Below are positions 61,838-64,000 of a stretch of DNA of 64,000 nucleotides, piece after piece (the first letter of the stretch is position 1; each line of letters starts with the position of its first letter). The notes under the pieces were generated by a model that saw only the letters and a list, made by a program, of their open reading frames with translations, was not told the origin of the DNA and did not search any database. Both the position numbers and the translations under genes were made by a program. Source of the stretch: an uncultured Formosa sp. (GTDB lineage Bacteria; Bacteroidota; Bacteroidia; Flavobacteriales; Flavobacteriaceae); contig NZ_CANMTH010000014.1 in the NCBI RefSeq assembly GCF_947500765.1, positions 31,240 to 95,239 of the forward strand. The letters run 5' to 3'.

Positions 61838-64000
61838 ATGAAGACAAAAATTATATTCACTATACTAGCACTATCAAGTACTTTTATCTTTGCTCAAAAA
61901 AAGGTAGCCGACAAATTCTTTAAAAATTACGCTTACGTTAAAGCAAGTGATTTATATCAAGAAGCTGTTAAAAAAGGAGACAGTAGCGCACATGTATTAA
62001 CACGATTAGGAGATTGTTATTATAACAATTCAGATTCTGAAAAAGCTGCCACTTGGTATTCAGAAGCAATTAGAAAATACGACGATGTAGACCCTATTTA
62101 CTATTATAAATATGCACAATCTTTACGTAGTTTAGGTAAATATGAAGATGCAGTTGTGTATTTAGAAAAGTTTAATGAAGTTCAAAAAGACGAAGATCGT
62201 ATTGATGGTACAGATTTTACTAATGTTGCATTATACGAAAAATTAAAAAGCACAGAAGGTATCTATGTAGATATTATAAACCTACCTATTAATACTAAGA
62301 ACTCTGATTTTGGAGCTGTGGAACACGACGGTATTTTATACTTCGCTTCTGCTTCTAAAAAGAATAAAGAAGATTTATACTCTTGGAATGACGAACCATT
62401 CTTAGATTTATATCAATCAAATATTTCTGAAGCTACAGATGGTGAAGATGCTTTAAACTATACATATCCAAACTATGTAAGAGGAGAAGATATTAACACC
62501 AAATATCATGAAGCTAGTGTTGCTATAACTAACGATGGTAAAACAATGTATTTTACAAGAGATAATGTTAGCAAGAACAAGAAACTAAAAGCAGACAGAG
62601 AAGGAACATCTCACTTAAAAATATACAAAGCGACTTTAGTAGATAGTACTTGGCAAGATGTTAAAGAATTAAATTTTAACGATAAAGTATTTTCAACAGG
62701 ACACCCTGCTTTAAGTCCAGATAACGAAACACTATACTTTACTTCCGATAGAGAAGGTGGATTTGGTCAATCGGATATTTGGAAAGTTGCTATTTTAGGT
62801 GACGATAATTATGGTTTCCCTGTAAACTTAGGAGCGGCAGTTAATACCGCTGGTAAAGAAATGTTTCCTTATGTAGATAAAGAAAACAACTTATACTTCT
62901 CTTCAGATAGTTATTTAAACTTAGGTCTTTTAGATATCTTTAAATCTGATGTTTTAAAAGGAGGTAAAAATGTAGAAAATTTAGGAGCACCTTTTAATAG
63001 TGGTTTAGATGATTTTGCTTACAATGTAGACACTAAAACAGGTAGAGGTTATTTCTCTTCTAACCGTTTAGGTGGTATGGGTGGAGATGATATTTATTCA
63101 TTCGAAATTTGTTCTCAAATGATAACAGGTACTGTTAGAGACAGCAGAACTGTTTTACCTTTAGCTTTTGCTAGTGTTCAATTAATTGATGAAACTGGAA
63201 AAGTTATGGAAGAATTAATGACAGGTGAAGACGGTACATATTCTTTCAAAGTTAGTTGTAATAACACATATAATGTGTTAGGTAGTATGGCTGATTATAA
63301 AGATGATTTAAAACAAGTAAATACTTCATTAATTAACGGAAATGAAGTTATTACAGACCTTAATCTAACACCTCTTATTATTGAAAATGAGATTGTAATT
63401 AACCCAATTTACTTCGACTTCGACAAGTGGGATATTAGAACAGACGCAGCTTACGAGTTAGAAAACATAGTAAGTGTAATGAGAGAGCATCCTAACATGA
63501 AAATTAAAATTGAATCGCATACAGATAGTCGTGGACCAGATAATTATAACTTAACGTTATCTGACAAACGTGCTAAATCTACAAGAGATTATATCTTATC
63601 TAGAGAAATTGATCCTAGTAGAATTGAAAGCGCAATTGGTTATGGAGAAACTCAATTAGTTAACGGTTGTGCAAACGGCGTTAAGTGTACTAAAGAAGAA
63701 CACCAAGATAACAGACGTTCTAAGTTTATTATCTTAGAAGATCAAGTTGAAGAACAAACAGAAACTCCAACTGTAGAAGAAGTTGAGACTGAAGTTGAGG
63801 AACAAATTGAAGCTCCAACTGCAGAACAAGTTGAAACTGAAGTTATGGAACAAACTGAGACTCTAACTGTAGAAGAAGTTGAGACTGAAGTTGAAGAACA
63901 AATAGAAACTCCAACTGCAGAACAAGTTGAGACTGAAGTTGAGGAACAAATTGAAGCTCCAACTGCAGAACAAGTTGAAACTGAAGTTATGGAACAAACT
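61838..64000 (+). CDS. OmpA-family protein with TPR, PD40 propeller and repetitive acidic tail, cut by window end
   Basis: The frame is open from the ATG at 61838 to the window end (721 codons). A signal peptide ends near IFAQ (16-19). TPR-like helices span about 22-125 (YVKASDLYQEAVKKGD). A PD40-type beta-propeller spans about 150-430 (GHPALSPDNETLYFTSDREGG, with LYFSSDSY repeats). A carboxypeptidase-regulatory-like beta domain spans about 435-510 (ITGTVRDSRTVLPL), and an OmpA peptidoglycan-binding domain about 520-635 (PIYFDFDKWDIR, ESHTDSRG, NRRSKFI). Most homologues stop soon after NRRSxF; here a Glu/Thr/Val-rich repeat continues to the edge. It probably links the outer-membrane PorP/SprF-adhesin complex to peptidoglycan. 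Confidence 0.9.
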   Translation, partial: MKTKIIFTILALSSTFIFAQKKVADKFFKNYAYVKASDLYQEAVKKGDSSAHVLTRLGDCYYNNSDSEKAATWYSEAIRKYDDVDPIYYYKYAQSLRSLGKYEDAVVYLEKFNEVQKDEDRIDGTDFTNVALYEKLKSTEGIYVDIINLPINTKNSDFGAVEHDGILYFASASKKNKEDLYSWNDEPFLDLYQSNISEATDGEDALNYTYPNYVRGEDINTKYHEASVAITNDGKTMYFTRDNVSKNKKLKADREGTSHLKIYKATLVDSTWQDVKELNFNDKVFSTGHPALSPDNETLYFTSDREGGFGQSDIWKVAILGDDNYGFPVNLGAAVNTAGKEMFPYVDKENNLYFSSDSYLNLGLLDIFKSDVLKGGKNVENLGAPFNSGLDDFAYNVDTKTGRGYFSSNRLGGMGGDDIYSFEICSQMITGTVRDSRTVLPLAFASVQLIDETGKVMEELMTGEDGTYSFKVSCNNTYNVLGSMADYKDDLKQVNTSLINGNEVITDLNLTPLIIENEIVINPIYFDFDKWDIRTDAAYELENIVSVMREHPNMKIKIESHTDSRGPDNYNLTLSDKRAKSTRDYILSREIDPSRIESAIGYGETQLVNGCANGVKCTKEEHQDNRRSKFIILEDQVEEQTETPTVEEVETEVEEQIEAPTAEQVETEVMEQTETLTVEEVETEVEEQIETPTAEQVETEVEEQIEAPTAEQVETEVMEQT
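63746..64000 (+). repeat. Tandem 48-base repeats coding an acidic tail
   Basis: After a 36-base partial unit (63746-63781) come 48-base units at 63782, 63830, 63878, 63926 and 63974 (the last cut by the edge), each coding 16 residues of the pattern VETEVxEQxExxTxEx. Unit 4 equals unit 1, and unit 5 equals unit 2 as far as it is seen, so a 144-base three-unit block has itself been duplicated. The total number is unknown. Confidence 0.9.

Overview
The window is AT-rich chromosomal DNA from a marine-type member of the Flavobacteriia (Bacteroidota), most likely a Flavobacteriaceae. This rests on the many lipoprotein and Sec-exported glycosidases and S1 sulfatases in long tight operons, a type IX secretion (T9SS) type-B cargo protein with its PorP/SprF partner, TAnnTTTG-type promoter elements and the codon use. 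No species can be named from the sequence alone. Layout: about 48 kb is one glycan-utilisation island, followed by housekeeping genes and a T9SS/adhesin block that runs off the right edge. Module A (1-16737, minus strand) is a tight operon of nine complete genes plus one cut by the left edge: six S1 sulfatases (one resembling Bacteroides GlcNAc-6-O-sulfatase), a GH95 and two GH29 alpha-L-fucosidases, and a GH3 with a PA14 insert. Module B (17321-32666, minus) is an N-glycan dismantling set: three GH92 alpha-mannosidases, a GH20 beta-hexosaminidase, a Tat-exported glycosylasparaginase, a GHL10-type TIM-barrel protein, a CBM9-like secreted protein, and a GH130 mannosyl-GlcNAc phosphorylase next to an SSS-family symporter. 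A LytS/LytTR two-component system (32791-34635, plus) is divergent from module B. Module C (34846-42063, minus) encodes a sugar MFS permease and aldA-fucP-lutABC, which would import fucose and oxidise lactaldehyde to lactate and on to pyruvate. Module D (43009-48294, minus) holds a third GH29, an unrecognised protein and a double esterase. Working model (inference): sulfated, fucosylated, possibly xylosylated N-glycans are stripped outside or in the periplasm by sulfatases, fucosidases, the GH3, GH20 and GH92. The GlcNAc-Asn stub is split by the asparaginase, and Man-GlcNAc is imported and phosphorolysed inside. Fucose goes through FucP to lactaldehyde, lactate and pyruvate. Notably absent from the window are SusC/SusD, an obvious endo-glycosidase or PNGase, beta-galactosidases, fucose isomerase/kinase/aldolase and a sulfatase-maturing enzyme. 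From 48.9 kb on there is a DsbD-N-like protein, a small outer-membrane barrel, a sixA-ppk-ppx polyphosphate/phosphatase cluster, and then on the plus strand a 2103-residue repeat adhesin with a type-B C-terminal signal, PorP/SprF, and an OmpA-family protein with a repetitive acidic tail that is cut by the window end. Several start codons were moved to internal ATGs where the longest open frame begins with TTG or GTG or gives an implausible N-terminus.
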